Assembly (NCBI RefSeq): GCF_020829665.1
Contig: NZ_JAIVFT010000010.1
Coordinates: forward strand, 124,001-188,000
Source: Nostoc sp. CHAB 5824
GTDB lineage: Bacteria; Cyanobacteriota; Cyanobacteriia; Cyanobacteriales; Nostocaceae
Length of the DNA: 64,000 bases
Reading direction: 5' to 3'
Shown: in pieces, positions 17,204-25,935 of the stretch
Numbering within the stretch: the stretch's first letter is position 1
Layout: each line of letters starts with the position of its first letter
Program-made: the position numbers and the translations under genes
Notes under the pieces: generated by a model
What the model saw: only the letters and a program-made list of their open reading frames with translations
What the model was told of the DNA's origin: nothing
Databases searched by the model: none

Positions 17204-18610
17204 CTAACTTACCATTGGATTGGTGATTGGTAAACCTAACCATTCACTTAATTCATGAGCTAACCATTCAAGCTCTACTTCGGATTTAATACCGACATCG
17301 TTTCCACTAATCTGATATTTTTGTAATCCTGAGCAAATATATAATTGTGCTGGAACGGCAACTCTAGTGTCTTGAGAGCCTTTAGTAAAGTGTTTTGGAA
17401 TGTAAACCAACTTATTAACACTTTGCCTTGGGGATGGACGGGGACGCTCAAATTTCCAACTAAACAACTCCCGGCTTAGGGCAATTTGTTCTGCATTCAG
17501 GCGTAAGCAAATGCGTCCAAACAAATTAAAAATAAATTTATACACCATCAGAAAGCCAGCACCCCAAAAAGGAAGTGAGAACAAGGCAAAGGGGATGTTG
17601 CCAGGAAAAGTGATTATTGAGAGAGCGCTAATTGTCCAAAGTAGGATAAATGAATTCCAGGCGATCGCAAATAAACCTGTGAATACTATTGATGGATGAA
17701 AACCAGATGGTGGAATGATAATTTCTAGAGAATCCCAATTTTTGGTTAGTTGAATCTTACTCCCGTCTGGTTTACGAACAACTAAAGCAGGTAAGTTAGC
17801 CGCTTGTGGTTTCTCTAAGGCTGCGATAGCTTGGGCAGCAGAACTAAAACGCCCTTCTAAACTGGGTTCAATCATCCATTTTAGCCAATTGCTAAAACTC
17901 GGACTCACATTAGCTGCTTGTTCAAACTGAATGCGAAAATCCTTTTGCGGTAAATCGGCTGGGTGATTACCCGTCATTAAATAAATTAAGGTTGCGCCTA
18001 AACTATAAAGGTCAGATGCTGCAACAGTACGTCCACCAAATTGCTCTGGTGGCATATAGCCATAAGTTCCTACCACAGTTCTTGTCCTTGTCTCTGTGGC
18101 GAGGACAGTCTGAACTGAGCCAAAATCTACCAAATAAACTTGACCAACACTATTACCAGAACGCTCCCCTAATAAAATATTGCTAGGCTTAATATCACGG
18201 TGAATTACAGGCGGATAGAGCTTATGTAGGTAAATAAGAATCTCTAAAAGCGCTTTGGCTATCTGTTTGACTTCAGCTTCTGTAAAAGTTCGCCCAGTTT
18301 CTAAGTATTGCTCTAAAGTTTTTGCTCTTATATAAGTTTGTACCAGCGCAAATCCTTTGATAGTTGGTAAATTTACCTCAAAATAGTTTAAATACTGAGG
18401 AATTAAGGGATGTGACAAAGATTTTAAAGTTTCAGCTTCCCGCTCAAACAGCTTTAAATCATCCCATTCAAAATCGCCACCAAAAGAGAGTAACTTGATG
18501 ACAACTAATTCCTGAGTTTGCAAATCATGAGCTAATAGCGTCCGCCGCCCTGCTTTTTTTCCTAGTAGCTGCTGAACTTCATAGCGCTCACCTAATATTT
18601 CGCCAATCAT
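17204..18610 (-). CDS. Membrane-associated serine/threonine protein kinase
   Basis: 468 residues. The kinase domain covers about residues 1-270: VIKL Lys near 39, catalytic loop HRDIKPSN at 137-144, DFGSVQ near 165, and GTYGYMPPEQF in the activation/P+1 region. The glycine loop is weak (LLGKKAGRRTLLA). Residues about 315-370 contain two hydrophobic segments (FTGLFAIAWNSFILLWTIS and FALFSLPFWGAGFLMVYKF). A C-terminal soluble part of about 100 residues follows. This kinase-plus-membrane-hairpin layout is frequent in Nostoc. Substrates are unknown. Confidence 0.9.
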   Translation of the reverse strand: MIGEILGERYEVQQLLGKKAGRRTLLAHDLQTQELVVIKLLSFGGDFEWDDLKLFEREAETLKSLSHPLIPQYLNYFEVNLPTIKGFALVQTYIRAKTLEQYLETGRTFTEAEVKQIAKALLEILIYLHKLYPPVIHRDIKPSNILLGERSGNSVGQVYLVDFGSVQTVLATETRTRTVVGTYGYMPPEQFGGRTVAASDLYSLGATLIYLMTGNHPADLPQKDFRIQFEQAANVSPSFSNWLKWMIEPSLEGRFSSAAQAIAALEKPQAANLPALVVRKPDGSKIQLTKNWDSLEIIIPPSGFHPSIVFTGLFAIAWNSFILLWTISALSIITFPGNIPFALFSLPFWGAGFLMVYKFIFNLFGRICLRLNAEQIALSRELFSWKFERPRPSPRQSVNKLVYIPKHFTKGSQDTRVAVPAQLYICSGLQKYQISGNDVGIKSEVELEWLAHELSEWLGLPITNPMVS

Positions 18611-18704
18611 TATGGTTTCTTATAATGCTACGTTTGAAAAGTTTTGAGAGCTTATAGCTTTTCAATTTGGCAAATCGATATCTTTAGTATAATTGCGTAA
18701 TTCT

Positions 18705-19307
18705 ATGCCCTCCCAACTTTGGCCTTATATTACCCCTGGTATTCCCGATGAATTGTTTGAAAATTTGCCAGGAATTCCCTTGAGTCAGCGAGAAGTCCGA
18801 CTGCTATTGATTGCCCAACTGCGACTAAAATCAGATTCTGTTTTGTGGGACATTGGCGCAGGGACGGGTACAATTCCGGTAGAGGTGGGGCTGTTGTGTC
18901 CAAAGGGACAGATTATCGCTATAGAAAGGGATGAAGAAGTAGCTAATCTGATCAAGCGTAACTGCGATCGCTTTGAGGTGAAAAATGTCGAAGTAATTGA
19001 AGGTAGCGCCCCAGAGTGTTTACATAATCTTAAGGTTACGCCTCACCGTGTTTGTATCGAGGGAGGACGCCCCATTCAAGAAATTCTGCAAGCAGCTTGG
19101 CATTATTTGCCACCATCCGGTCGGGTTGTAGCCACAGCTGCTAATCTAGAAAGTCTGTATGCTATTTCCCAGAGCTTTTCTCTGTTAAGAGCTAGAAATA
19201 TTGAAGTCGTCCAGTCTGCGGTTAACCGCTTAGAGACGCGTGGCTTTTCTCAAACCTTTACCGCCGTTGATCCCATTTTTATCCTCAGTGGTGAGAAACT
19301 GGATTAG
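18705..19307 (+). CDS. cbiT: Precorrin-6Y C5,15-methyltransferase subunit CbiT
   Basis: Class I SAM methyltransferase of the decarboxylating step in cobalamin (B12) ring synthesis. The SAM motif is VLWDIGAGTGTIPVEVG near residue 50, followed by IIAIERDEEVANLI and the CbiT-typical EGSAPECL and IEGGRPIQEIL. ATG 18705 (MPSQLWPYITPGIPDE) is preferred over the TTG at 18693. It is alone here; other cobalamin genes are outside. About 170 bp of heptameric repeats separate it from cdsA. Confidence 0.88.
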   Translation: MPSQLWPYITPGIPDELFENLPGIPLSQREVRLLLIAQLRLKSDSVLWDIGAGTGTIPVEVGLLCPKGQIIAIERDEEVANLIKRNCDRFEVKNVEVIEGSAPECLHNLKVTPHRVCIEGGRPIQEILQAAWHYLPPSGRVVATAANLESLYAISQSFSLLRARNIEVVQSAVNRLETRGFSQTFTAVDPIFILSGEKLD

Positions 19308-19475
19308 GGACTGGGGACTAGGGACTAGGGGTTAGGGACTAGGGACTAGGGACTAGGGACTGGGAAAAAGTTTTCCAAATACCCAATACCCAGTAACCAA
19401 TACCCAGTAACCAATACCCAATACCCAATACCCAACACCCAATACCCAATACCCAGTACCCAGTACCCAATATTT
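19308..19475. repeat. Heptameric STRR array (two families)
   Basis: From 19308 to 19362 the heptamer 'gggacta' repeats with small variation. From 19378 to 19470 'aataccc' and 'agtaccc' heptamers repeat about 13 times. Heptameric STRRs are typical of heterocystous cyanobacteria. They create long spurious minus-strand frames (YWVLGIG repeats), which are not genes. The array ends 3-10 bp before the cdsA ATG and so fills its leader. Confidence 0.9.
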
Positions 19476-19477
19476 CT

Positions 19478-20359
19478 ATGCCTTGGTCTCGGATTATTAG
19501 TGGAATTGTTGCGATCGCTCTTGCTCTTTCTGCAACCCTTTTGGGGGGTTGGTACTTTACCATCATCTTTGCGGTTATCATCTTTTTGGGTCAACAGGAA
19601 TATTTTAATTTAGTACGAGCCAGAGGCATCGCTCCGGCTGCTAAAACCACTATGGCTGTCAGCCAAGTTTTGCTGGTAATTTGTACCCTTGATGGCAGTT
19701 TAGCTGACGCTGTGATGCCAATTGCTGGCACACTTATTTGTTTTTACCTGCTGTTTCAGCCCAAATTTGCCACGATCGCTGATGTTTCCGCTTCTATTAT
19801 GGGGCTATTTTACGTAGGTTATTTGCCGAGTTATTGGGTGCGATTACGGGCAATTGATAGTGTTGCTTTTAGCAACCTTCCTTTCGGAGGTTACTGGCCC
19901 ACAACCTGGACAGATTTCTGGGAAAAGGCAAATTCCGCTTCTTTAGCGCAAGGTTTTACAGCAACACTGCTGACTTTTTTGTGTATTTGGGCAGCCGATA
20001 TCGGTGCTTACACTATTGGCAAATTCTTTGGGAAAACTCGTCTCTCTGAGATTAGCCCGAAAAAAACTGTAGAAGGGGCTGTCTTTGGCATTACTTCAAG
20101 TGTTGCTGTAGCCATAGCAGGAGCCTATTATCTACATTTGCCCAGATCCCCCTTCACTGGTTTAGCATTGGGTTTACTGATTGGCATTGCTAGCCTTTTG
20201 GGGGATCTTACCGAGTCTATGCTCAAGCGGGATGCTGGGGTCAAAGATTCTGGGCAGTTAATCCCCGGCCACGGTGGTATTTTAGACCGTACTGATAGTT
20301 ATATTTTCACTGCTCCTTTGGTTTATTATTTCGTGACATTGCTGTTGCCGCTACTGTAA
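19478..20359 (+). CDS. cdsA: Phosphatidate cytidylyltransferase
   Basis: Makes CDP-diacylglycerol for phospholipid (phosphatidylglycerol) synthesis in the membrane. 293 residues with about eight membrane segments. The CDS signature is at the C-terminus: SMLKRDAGVKDSGQLIPGHG then GGILDRTDSYIFTAP, with WAADIGAYTIGKFFGKTRL and SPKKTVEGAVFG before it. The ATG follows directly after the STRR array and no good ribosome binding site is visible. Confidence 0.94.
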   Translation: MPWSRIISGIVAIALALSATLLGGWYFTIIFAVIIFLGQQEYFNLVRARGIAPAAKTTMAVSQVLLVICTLDGSLADAVMPIAGTLICFYLLFQPKFATIADVSASIMGLFYVGYLPSYWVRLRAIDSVAFSNLPFGGYWPTTWTDFWEKANSASLAQGFTATLLTFLCIWAADIGAYTIGKFFGKTRLSEISPKKTVEGAVFGITSSVAVAIAGAYYLHLPRSPFTGLALGLLIGIASLLGDLTESMLKRDAGVKDSGQLIPGHGGILDRTDSYIFTAPLVYYFVTLLLPLL

Positions 20360-20489
20360 CTAAGCAGGGGAAGCAGGGGGAGCAGGGAAAGCAGGGGAGA
20401 GGGGAGTAAATGCATCCTTGTCCTCCTAATCCCCTAAGAGGCGCTATATCTATTAAAATAGGGTATTAATATTTTGTAATCAGTCATCA

Positions 20490-21203
20490 TCAAGGGTTAA
20501 CGTTAATCCTGCCACGACACACTAGCTTGTCTGGGATCAGCGTTAGTTCTTGGATATCGACATCTGAGCCAAGATCCAGATTGTACTCATGATTGTCCTC
20601 TAATATATCCCCTTGGTCGGGCTTAATTTTTATATGTGCCAGTTGAAACTCATGCCCACTGAGTAACTGTAAGCCCAGGCTAATCTCTAGAGGTATTGTT
20701 TCACTATTGGTTACTCTCATACCTCGCAGTATAATTTGGTTGTTATCAAGGATAATTTCTTGCCAATTAATTGGTTGTGACTTTGGGAAATGTGTTGGTA
20801 AAACCTTAACCAGTAGATCGCTCAAAGCAGTCGATAATAAGTCAGAAGAGAGAGAAGCATTAAGATCGTTCTCGTCTACGATCAAATTGCCAACCACTGG
20901 TACTGTTTTTAACAGCCGTAGGGGTTTTCCCTTGAGTACGGAACCAATGTTTATTTGAATATTTTCTGCCGTTAATTGAATTTTTGTAATCAGGAGACCT
21001 TGATAAACCGCATGAGTAGCAAAAATAGATACCAAGGGGATACGTCCAGAGAGAATTTGGCGATCGCTTGCTTTAATCTCTACTTCTAATTCCGATATTT
21101 GACTTACTTGCGCTCTCAGCCAGAGCTTTAGGGCTGTTGTGAGTACCTGCGTAATTATGCGGATTTTATTTACATTTGTTGTTTGCGGATTTTGCTCTGG
21201 CAT
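20490..21203 (-). CDS. DUF2993 (LmeA-like) lipid-binding domain protein
   Basis: A 237-residue protein of the DUF2993 family. Recognisable stretches are LKLWLRAQVSQISELEVEIKA, QGLLITKIQLTAENIQINI and ENDLNASLSSDLL. The family resembles LmeA of mycobacteria, which binds phospholipid. It has no signal peptide, unlike LmeA. The gene is convergent with cdsA; a shared lipid role is only suggestive. Confidence 0.8.
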   Translation of the reverse strand: MPEQNPQTTNVNKIRIITQVLTTALKLWLRAQVSQISELEVEIKASDRQILSGRIPLVSIFATHAVYQGLLITKIQLTAENIQINIGSVLKGKPLRLLKTVPVVGNLIVDENDLNASLSSDLLSTALSDLLVKVLPTHFPKSQPINWQEIILDNNQIILRGMRVTNSETIPLEISLGLQLLSGHEFQLAHIKIKPDQGDILEDNHEYNLDLGSDVDIQELTLIPDKLVCRGRINVNP

Positions 21204-21337
21204 CTAACCAATCTGTTTATGAGTATTTGTTCAACAATCGAACAGCAATTAAAACTTGCCTTAAATGTAACATTTATGCCTACTCGCTACAAAATGCAAA
21301 TATCATTTAATTGTTAACAGTAAATAAGCAATTTCAC

Positions 21338-22096
21338 ATGGAGGCACGGTTACAAAAAATTCTCGCTCAATGGGGTATCGCCTCACGTCGTGAAGCCGAA
21401 GAAATGATTAGGCACTCACGGGTGCGGATCAATGGGGTATTGGCGCATTTGGGTCAAAAAGTTGATCCCGAAAAAGATGCGATCGCTATTGATGGTAAGC
21501 CTGTATCTAAAAAGCAGCGCCCGGCTTTAATATATTTATTGCTGCACAAACCAGCAGGAGTGGTTTCGACTTGCTACGACCCTCACCGCAGACCAACAGT
21601 CCTGGATCTACTACCGAAAGAATTACGGGAGGGTTCAGGTATTCACCCAGTTGGGCGTCTAGATGCAGACTCTACAGGAGCATTAATCCTCACCAATGAC
21701 GGAAATCTCACATTTGGACTAACCCATCCCCGTCACAGTATTTCCAAGACATATCGTGTCTTGGTAGAAGGACACCCTCCAGAAGCAGTACTGCAAATGT
21801 GGCGTCAGGGTGTGATGCTGGAGGGTAGAAAAACCAGGGCCGCTAAGGTAAAGCTAATAGAACATCGTGCCGAGCAAAGTTTTTTAGAAATAGTGTTGCA
21901 GGAGGGAAGAAATCGCCAAATTCGCCGGATAGCTCAACAGTTAGGATACCCAGTAATCAAGCTGCATCGGACTGCTATCGGCCCAATTCAATTACAAACT
22001 CCAAAAGAACCTTTTTTGTCAGAGGGTAAATATCGTTCCCTCAAAGATCATGAGATTCAGTTTTTGCAAGAGCAGATAACGCAACCTAATTATTGA
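21338..22096 (+). CDS. Pseudouridine synthase, RsuA/RluB/RluE/RluF family
   Basis: Converts uridine to pseudouridine in rRNA. The N-terminal S4 RNA-binding domain is MEARLQKILAQWGIASRREA through RVRINGVLAHLGQKV. The catalytic Asp is in HPVGRLDADSTGALILTNDG, and RNRQIRRIAQQLGYPVIKLHR is the family C-terminal motif. The open frame extends nine codons further up, but MEARLQK is the natural start. It is 29 bp upstream of the RodZ-like gene, probably one operon. Confidence 0.92.
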   Translation: MEARLQKILAQWGIASRREAEEMIRHSRVRINGVLAHLGQKVDPEKDAIAIDGKPVSKKQRPALIYLLLHKPAGVVSTCYDPHRRPTVLDLLPKELREGSGIHPVGRLDADSTGALILTNDGNLTFGLTHPRHSISKTYRVLVEGHPPEAVLQMWRQGVMLEGRKTRAAKVKLIEHRAEQSFLEIVLQEGRNRQIRRIAQQLGYPVIKLHRTAIGPIQLQTPKEPFLSEGKYRSLKDHEIQFLQEQITQPNY

Positions 22097-22125
22097 TTCA
22101 GTGGAGTTAAGGAGTGTCAGCAGAC

Positions 22126-22938
22126 ATGAAATGGCTAAGAAAGAAAAATAATCACCAGCCATCACTTTCATTAGAGCAACAACGAGCCGAAAAGTTGGCA
22201 GAAATGGGCGCTCAACTTTGGGCATTACGTCAAGAACAGGGACTATCTCTAGAGCAAGTGGTTGTATTGACCAGAATTCCCCAACGATTATTGCAGGCGA
22301 TCGAAGAAGGTAATATAAACGATTTGCCAGAACCAGTGTATATACAGGGTTTGATCAGGCAATTTGCCGATGCACTAGGTTTGAATGGAGTAGAATTTTC
22401 TGGCACTTTTCCAATCAGTTCTGCACAAGTGAATTCCCAAGGTATGGGGAATACTTCACCCCTTAATCAACTACGGCCGATTCATCTTTACTTTCTTTAC
22501 ATATTTCTAATTGTATGCTCTGTAAATGGCTTATCTCAGCTATTAAACAACGCGCTACTACAAGCAAGTAATAGCCAAAATCAGCCATACCCAAAACAAA
22601 AGTCCATTGTTAAACCAGAACTAGCCCAACTAAAAGAGTCGGTGGAAGTTCAACCTGTTAGCGATACTCTTAGTGCCATCCAACAGGGACAGGCTGTACA
22701 GATTGGTGTCACCTTGAAAGCGTCATCTTGGATTCGCGTAGTAGCTGATGGCAAAACCGAGTTTGAGGGTATTCTGCCAGAGGGGACTCACCGGATTTGG
22801 AAAGCCCAAGAACAACTTACAGTGAAAACTGATAATGCTGGTGGTGTGTTGATGAGCGTCAATCAAGAAAAAGCTAAGGAAATGGGAGAACCGGGGAAAG
22901 AGGAAGAAGTTAGGATTGCTGCAAAACCTAAGTTTTGA
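22126..22938 (+). CDS. RodZ-like helix-turn-helix membrane protein (DUF4115)
   Basis: About 270 residues. A cytoplasmic HTH_25-type domain (ALRQEQGLSLEQVVVLTRIP, then LQAIEEGNINDLPEPVYIQGL) is followed by a single membrane helix near residues 125-145 (LYFLYIFLIVCSVNGLSQ). A periplasmic beta domain of DUF4115 type follows (IGVTLKASSWIRVVADGKTE). This is the layout of RodZ, the MreB-linked shape protein. AAGGAG at 22109-22114 favours ATG 22126 over the GTG at 22114. The Glu/Gly/Lys-rich tail (EMGEPGKEEEVR) lies next to a purine repeat. Confidence 0.8.
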   Translation: MKWLRKKNNHQPSLSLEQQRAEKLAEMGAQLWALRQEQGLSLEQVVVLTRIPQRLLQAIEEGNINDLPEPVYIQGLIRQFADALGLNGVEFSGTFPISSAQVNSQGMGNTSPLNQLRPIHLYFLYIFLIVCSVNGLSQLLNNALLQASNSQNQPYPKQKSIVKPELAQLKESVEVQPVSDTLSAIQQGQAVQIGVTLKASSWIRVVADGKTEFEGILPEGTHRIWKAQEQLTVKTDNAGGVLMSVNQEKAKEMGEPGKEEEVRIAAKPKF

Positions 22939-23055
22939 GATGAGGAGGATGAGGGGGACAAGGAGACAAGGAGAACAAGGAGGTATTTCTCCTCCCTCTC
23001 CCTTGTCTGCCTTGTCTGCCTTGTCTTCCCCTGCTCCCCCTGCTCCCTCATCTCC
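22939..23055. repeat. Polypurine then polypyrimidine short repeats
   Basis: 'gaggaggatgaggggacaaggagacaaggag' style purine units are followed by 'ccttgtctgccttgtctgcc' and 'cccctgctccc' units. The two halves can pair as a long imperfect hairpin between the convergent RodZ-like and malQ genes and might act as a terminator. Confidence 0.65.
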
Positions 23056-24564
23056 TTACTGAGCTTGCGGGGCGCGTCCATTAAGTCTGGTAAGAGCTTT
23101 CAAGCGATCGCCTAATTCTTGTGTCAAAGCTTCTGCTTGATAGCGCCACTCCCAGTTCCCCTCAGCAACACTGGGAAAGTTCATCCGCGCTTCGTTTCCT
23201 AATCCCAAAACATCTTGCAAGGGAATAATCGCTTGGTTGGCTATGGAACTCAAAGCTAGGCGAATTAAATCCCAGTGGATGCCTTCAGAACTAATACAAC
23301 CTAAATAAAGCAACAGGTTTTGCTTTTCATTATCGTTAGCTGAATTAAACCAGCCTACAGTTGTGTCATTATCGTGAGTCCCGGTATAAACCACAGCATT
23401 TCGCGGGTAATTGAATGGCAAAAATGGATTACCGGGATCAGAACCAAAGGCAAACTGTAAAACCTTCATCCCAGGAAATTCATACTTGTCTCGCAGCGCT
23501 TCTACCTCTGGTGTAATTACTCCTAAATCTTCTGCCAAGACAGGTAGCTTGCCCAACTTCTGCCTAATCACTTCAAAAAAAGCATCACCAGGCGCTTCCA
23601 CCCATTTACCATTCATGGCAGTTTCTTCGCCTTGGGATACCGACCAATAAGCCTCAAAGCCCCGGAAGTGGTCAATGCGAATTATATCTACATAATCCAG
23701 CATTGCCTCAAAGCGCTGTACCCACCATTTAAAGTCTTGTTTTTGCAATTCTTCCCAGTTATAAACCGGGTTGCCCCACAATTGACCGGTAGCGCTGAAG
23801 TAATCTGGTGGGACTCCTGCCATTTGGGCAGCAACTCCAGTCTCTTCATCTAAGCAAAAGATGTCGGGATGCGCCCACACATCAGCACTATCATGAGCTA
23901 CGTAGATGGGGATATCGCCGATAATGTCTATACCGCGCATGTTGGCGTAGCTTTTCAGGTCTGACCACTGCCGGAAAAACTCAAATTGGACGAACTTGTA
24001 ATAATAAATCTCTCCATTGAGCCGATGCTGTACTTGCTCCAATGCTTGTGGATCGCGCTTGACAAATTCTGGCTCCCATGTATGCCAGCTTGCATTCTCG
24101 TTAGCATCTTTCAGCGCCATAAATAAGGCGTAATTATCTAGCCAATAGGCTTTGCTATCGCAAAAACCTGCAAACTCTTTTTGTTGGATGTCCGTAGCAT
24201 TTACTTTAAAGTTTTCACAGGCTTTTTTCAGCAGCCCAATCTTAATCGGCACAACTTGGTCAAAGTCTACCTTTTCTACAGGAAATCCTGGTAAATTAGC
24301 AAAGTCTTCTTCAGCTAGCAAACCCTCATCTCGAAGTTTTTCTGGGCTAATCAGCAGAGGATTTCCTGCCATTGCTGAGTAGCACATATAGGGGGAATTA
24401 CCGTATCCAGTGGGGCCTAAGGGTAAAACTTGCCAATATTGTTGATGGCTCTCTTTAAGAAAATCGATAAAGCGATAGGCTTCTAAGCCTAAATCCCCAA
24501 CGCCAAATCGACTGGGAAAGGAGGTAGGATGCAGCAAAATGCCACTGGATCTAGGAAAAGGCAT
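23056..24564 (-). CDS. malQ: 4-alpha-glucanotransferase (amylomaltase)
   Basis: Glycoside hydrolase family 77 enzyme that transfers maltooligosaccharides in glycogen breakdown and remodelling. 502 residues. The nucleophile region is VDIIRIDHFRGFEAYW (Asp near 293). The acid/base is in PVLAEDLGVITPEVEALRD (near 340), and GTHDNDTTVGWF (near 393) carries the third catalytic Asp. The N-terminus (SSGILLHPTSFPSRFGVGDL) is that of bacterial/plastid MalQ. Confidence 0.96.
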   Translation of the reverse strand: MPFPRSSGILLHPTSFPSRFGVGDLGLEAYRFIDFLKESHQQYWQVLPLGPTGYGNSPYMCYSAMAGNPLLISPEKLRDEGLLAEEDFANLPGFPVEKVDFDQVVPIKIGLLKKACENFKVNATDIQQKEFAGFCDSKAYWLDNYALFMALKDANENASWHTWEPEFVKRDPQALEQVQHRLNGEIYYYKFVQFEFFRQWSDLKSYANMRGIDIIGDIPIYVAHDSADVWAHPDIFCLDEETGVAAQMAGVPPDYFSATGQLWGNPVYNWEELQKQDFKWWVQRFEAMLDYVDIIRIDHFRGFEAYWSVSQGEETAMNGKWVEAPGDAFFEVIRQKLGKLPVLAEDLGVITPEVEALRDKYEFPGMKVLQFAFGSDPGNPFLPFNYPRNAVVYTGTHDNDTTVGWFNSANDNEKQNLLLYLGCISSEGIHWDLIRLALSSIANQAIIPLQDVLGLGNEARMNFPSVAEGNWEWRYQAEALTQELGDRLKALTRLNGRAPQAQ

Positions 24565-24764
24565 ATTTAACCTGAATTATAAGAGGGAGCAATTATCTGA
24601 TTGACACGCTACGCGATTGCCCAAGGGGCAGTGGCAAAGCCAATCGCATCGAATTTATCACAGAACAGTATTTGCAGGGTAAATCAAGTAAACTCATTTT
24701 AATTGTCATTTGTCCTACCCTTCGGGAAGCCGCCCTCCGGGCGTCTATGTCATTTGTCCTTTGT

Positions 24765-24815
24765 GAATAACCAATGACTAATGACTAATGACTAATGACC
24801 AATGACTAATGACTA
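24765..24815. repeat. AATGACT heptameric repeat
   Basis: 'aatgact' or 'aatgacc' repeats six or seven times directly upstream of the NUDIX gene ATG at 24823. The same heptamer, in either orientation, occurs near 3040, 7150, 9535, 38510 and 47430. Confidence 0.8.
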
Positions 24816-24822
24816 ATTAACT

Positions 24823-25254
24823 ATGACTTACCGAAATCCTACACCGACAGTTGATATCATCATTGAACTAGTAGATCGACCTCATCGGCCAATAGTGTTA
24901 ATTGAAAGACGTAATCTACCCTTAGGTTGGGCTATTCCTGGTGGTTTTGTGGATTATGGGGAAGCGGTGGAAGTGGCGGCCCGTCGGGAAGCTGAGGAAG
25001 AAACGGGTTTGCAGGTGGAGTTGGTTGAACAATTACTGGTGTATTCTGATCCCAATCGCGATCCGCGTCAGCATACGATTAGCATTGTGTTTTTGGCGAC
25101 AGCCACGGGGGAACCTGTGGCTGGGGATGATGCTAAGGGTGTAGGGATTTTTGAGTCTTGGCGTGTGCCTGGTAATTTATGTTTCGACCACGATCGCATT
25201 CTGCGGGATTATTGGCGATATCGGCATTATGGGATACGTCCGAGGTTGGGGTAA
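24823..25254 (+). CDS. NUDIX hydrolase (ADP-ribose pyrophosphatase-like)
   Basis: 143 residues with the complete NUDIX box, GGFVDYGEAVEVAARREAEE running to ETGLQ (about residues 43-66). The N-terminal TPTVDIIIELVDRPHRPIVLI is typical of small cyanobacterial NUDIX enzymes. Its last 45 codons are duplicated 552 bp downstream with mostly synonymous changes (see the direct repeat entry). Confidence 0.88.
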   Translation: MTYRNPTPTVDIIIELVDRPHRPIVLIERRNLPLGWAIPGGFVDYGEAVEVAARREAEEETGLQVELVEQLLVYSDPNRDPRQHTISIVFLATATGEPVAGDDAKGVGIFESWRVPGNLCFDHDRILRDYWRYRHYGIRPRLG

Positions 25255-25331
25255 GAGGGACGAACCGCGAAGGACGCATTCGCGCAGCATCTCGTTGGCG
25301 CAGCCTCTCGTAAAGAAGAGAAAAATATCTG
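25119..25331 (+). repeat. Direct repeat, copy 1 (NUDIX 3' end plus downstream DNA)
   Basis: Copy 1 of a 213 bp direct repeat. It covers the last 45 codons and stop of the NUDIX gene and about 77 bp beyond, including palindromic repeat units. Copy 2 is at 25671-25883, offset exactly 552 bp, with roughly ten differences by eye. Confidence 0.9.
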
Positions 25332-25338
25332 GAATTTC

Positions 25339-25632
25339 CTACCATAGAGTTGGGGTAAACGTTCCGCAGGAATGTGTCAAAGCCAAGATTCTAAAGCTAA
25401 GGTTTTGCACCTGTTGTATCCTTTGAAAATCGCTATCTGCTGAGACGACGGTGAGGTTATAGTGCAGAGCAGTTGATGCTATCCACAAGTCGTTATCGCT
25501 AAAACCCAAATCTTGAACTGTAAACTTTCTACGCTTTGCTTTGTTTTTGGGGCCAAAATGTTTGACAATTTCTCCTTTGAGGCTACCGTAAACATCCAAT
25601 ACTGTTCGGTTAAGCCTAAAAAATAACTCCAA
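25339..25632 (-). pseudogene. PIN-domain (VapC-type) toxin fragment
   Basis: The C-terminal half of a PIN ribonuclease: DVYGSLKGEIVKHFGPKN, then DLGFSDNDLWIASTALHYNL with the conserved acidic pair, then VVSADSDFQRIQQV. The N-terminal half with the first Asp and Glu is missing, the apparent start is only a TTG, and the tail runs on past the usual end. It lies inside the 339 bp between the two copies of the direct repeat. Confidence 0.7.
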
Positions 25633-25666
25633 TGTAGGTTGGGTTGAGGAACGAAACCCAACATTA
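25633..25666. repeat. Dispersed hairpin element (GGTTGGGTT type)
   Basis: GGTTGGGTT and AACCCAAC are inverted around 'gaggaacga'. I recognise this as a dispersed repeat of Nostoc genomes. It sits at the edge of copy 2 of the direct repeat and may mark a recombination point. Confidence 0.6.
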
Positions 25667-25670
25667 TCAA

Positions 25671-25883
25671 GGCTGGTGATGATGCTAAGGGTGTAGGAGT
25701 TTTTGAGTCTTGGCGAGTGCCTGGTAATTTATGTTTTGACCACGATCGCATTTTGCGGGATTATTGGCGATATCGGCATTATGGGATACGTCCGAGGTTG
25801 GGGTAAGAGGGACGAACCGCGAAGGACGCATTCGCGCAGCATCTCGTTGGCGCAGCCTCTCGTAAAGAAGAGAAGAATACCTG
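25671..25883 (+). repeat. Direct repeat, copy 2
   Basis: The second copy of the NUDIX gene tail. Translated in frame it gives FESWRVPGNLCFDHDRILRD and onward to the same stop. Codon changes against copy 1 are mostly silent (CGT to CGA, TTC to TTT, CTG to TTG), with one Ile to Val. It lacks the gene's front half and so encodes nothing complete. Confidence 0.9.
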
Positions 25884-25935
25884 TGACACAAAGTTTTTGT
25901 GATTATACTGTGTCAGTGGTATTTAAAGGTGCATT

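Noticed and set aside
19339..19594. Two overlapping minus-strand frames coding YWVLGIG repeats
   Set aside because: They are translations of the heptameric STRR array and run into cdsA; no start signal or family pattern.
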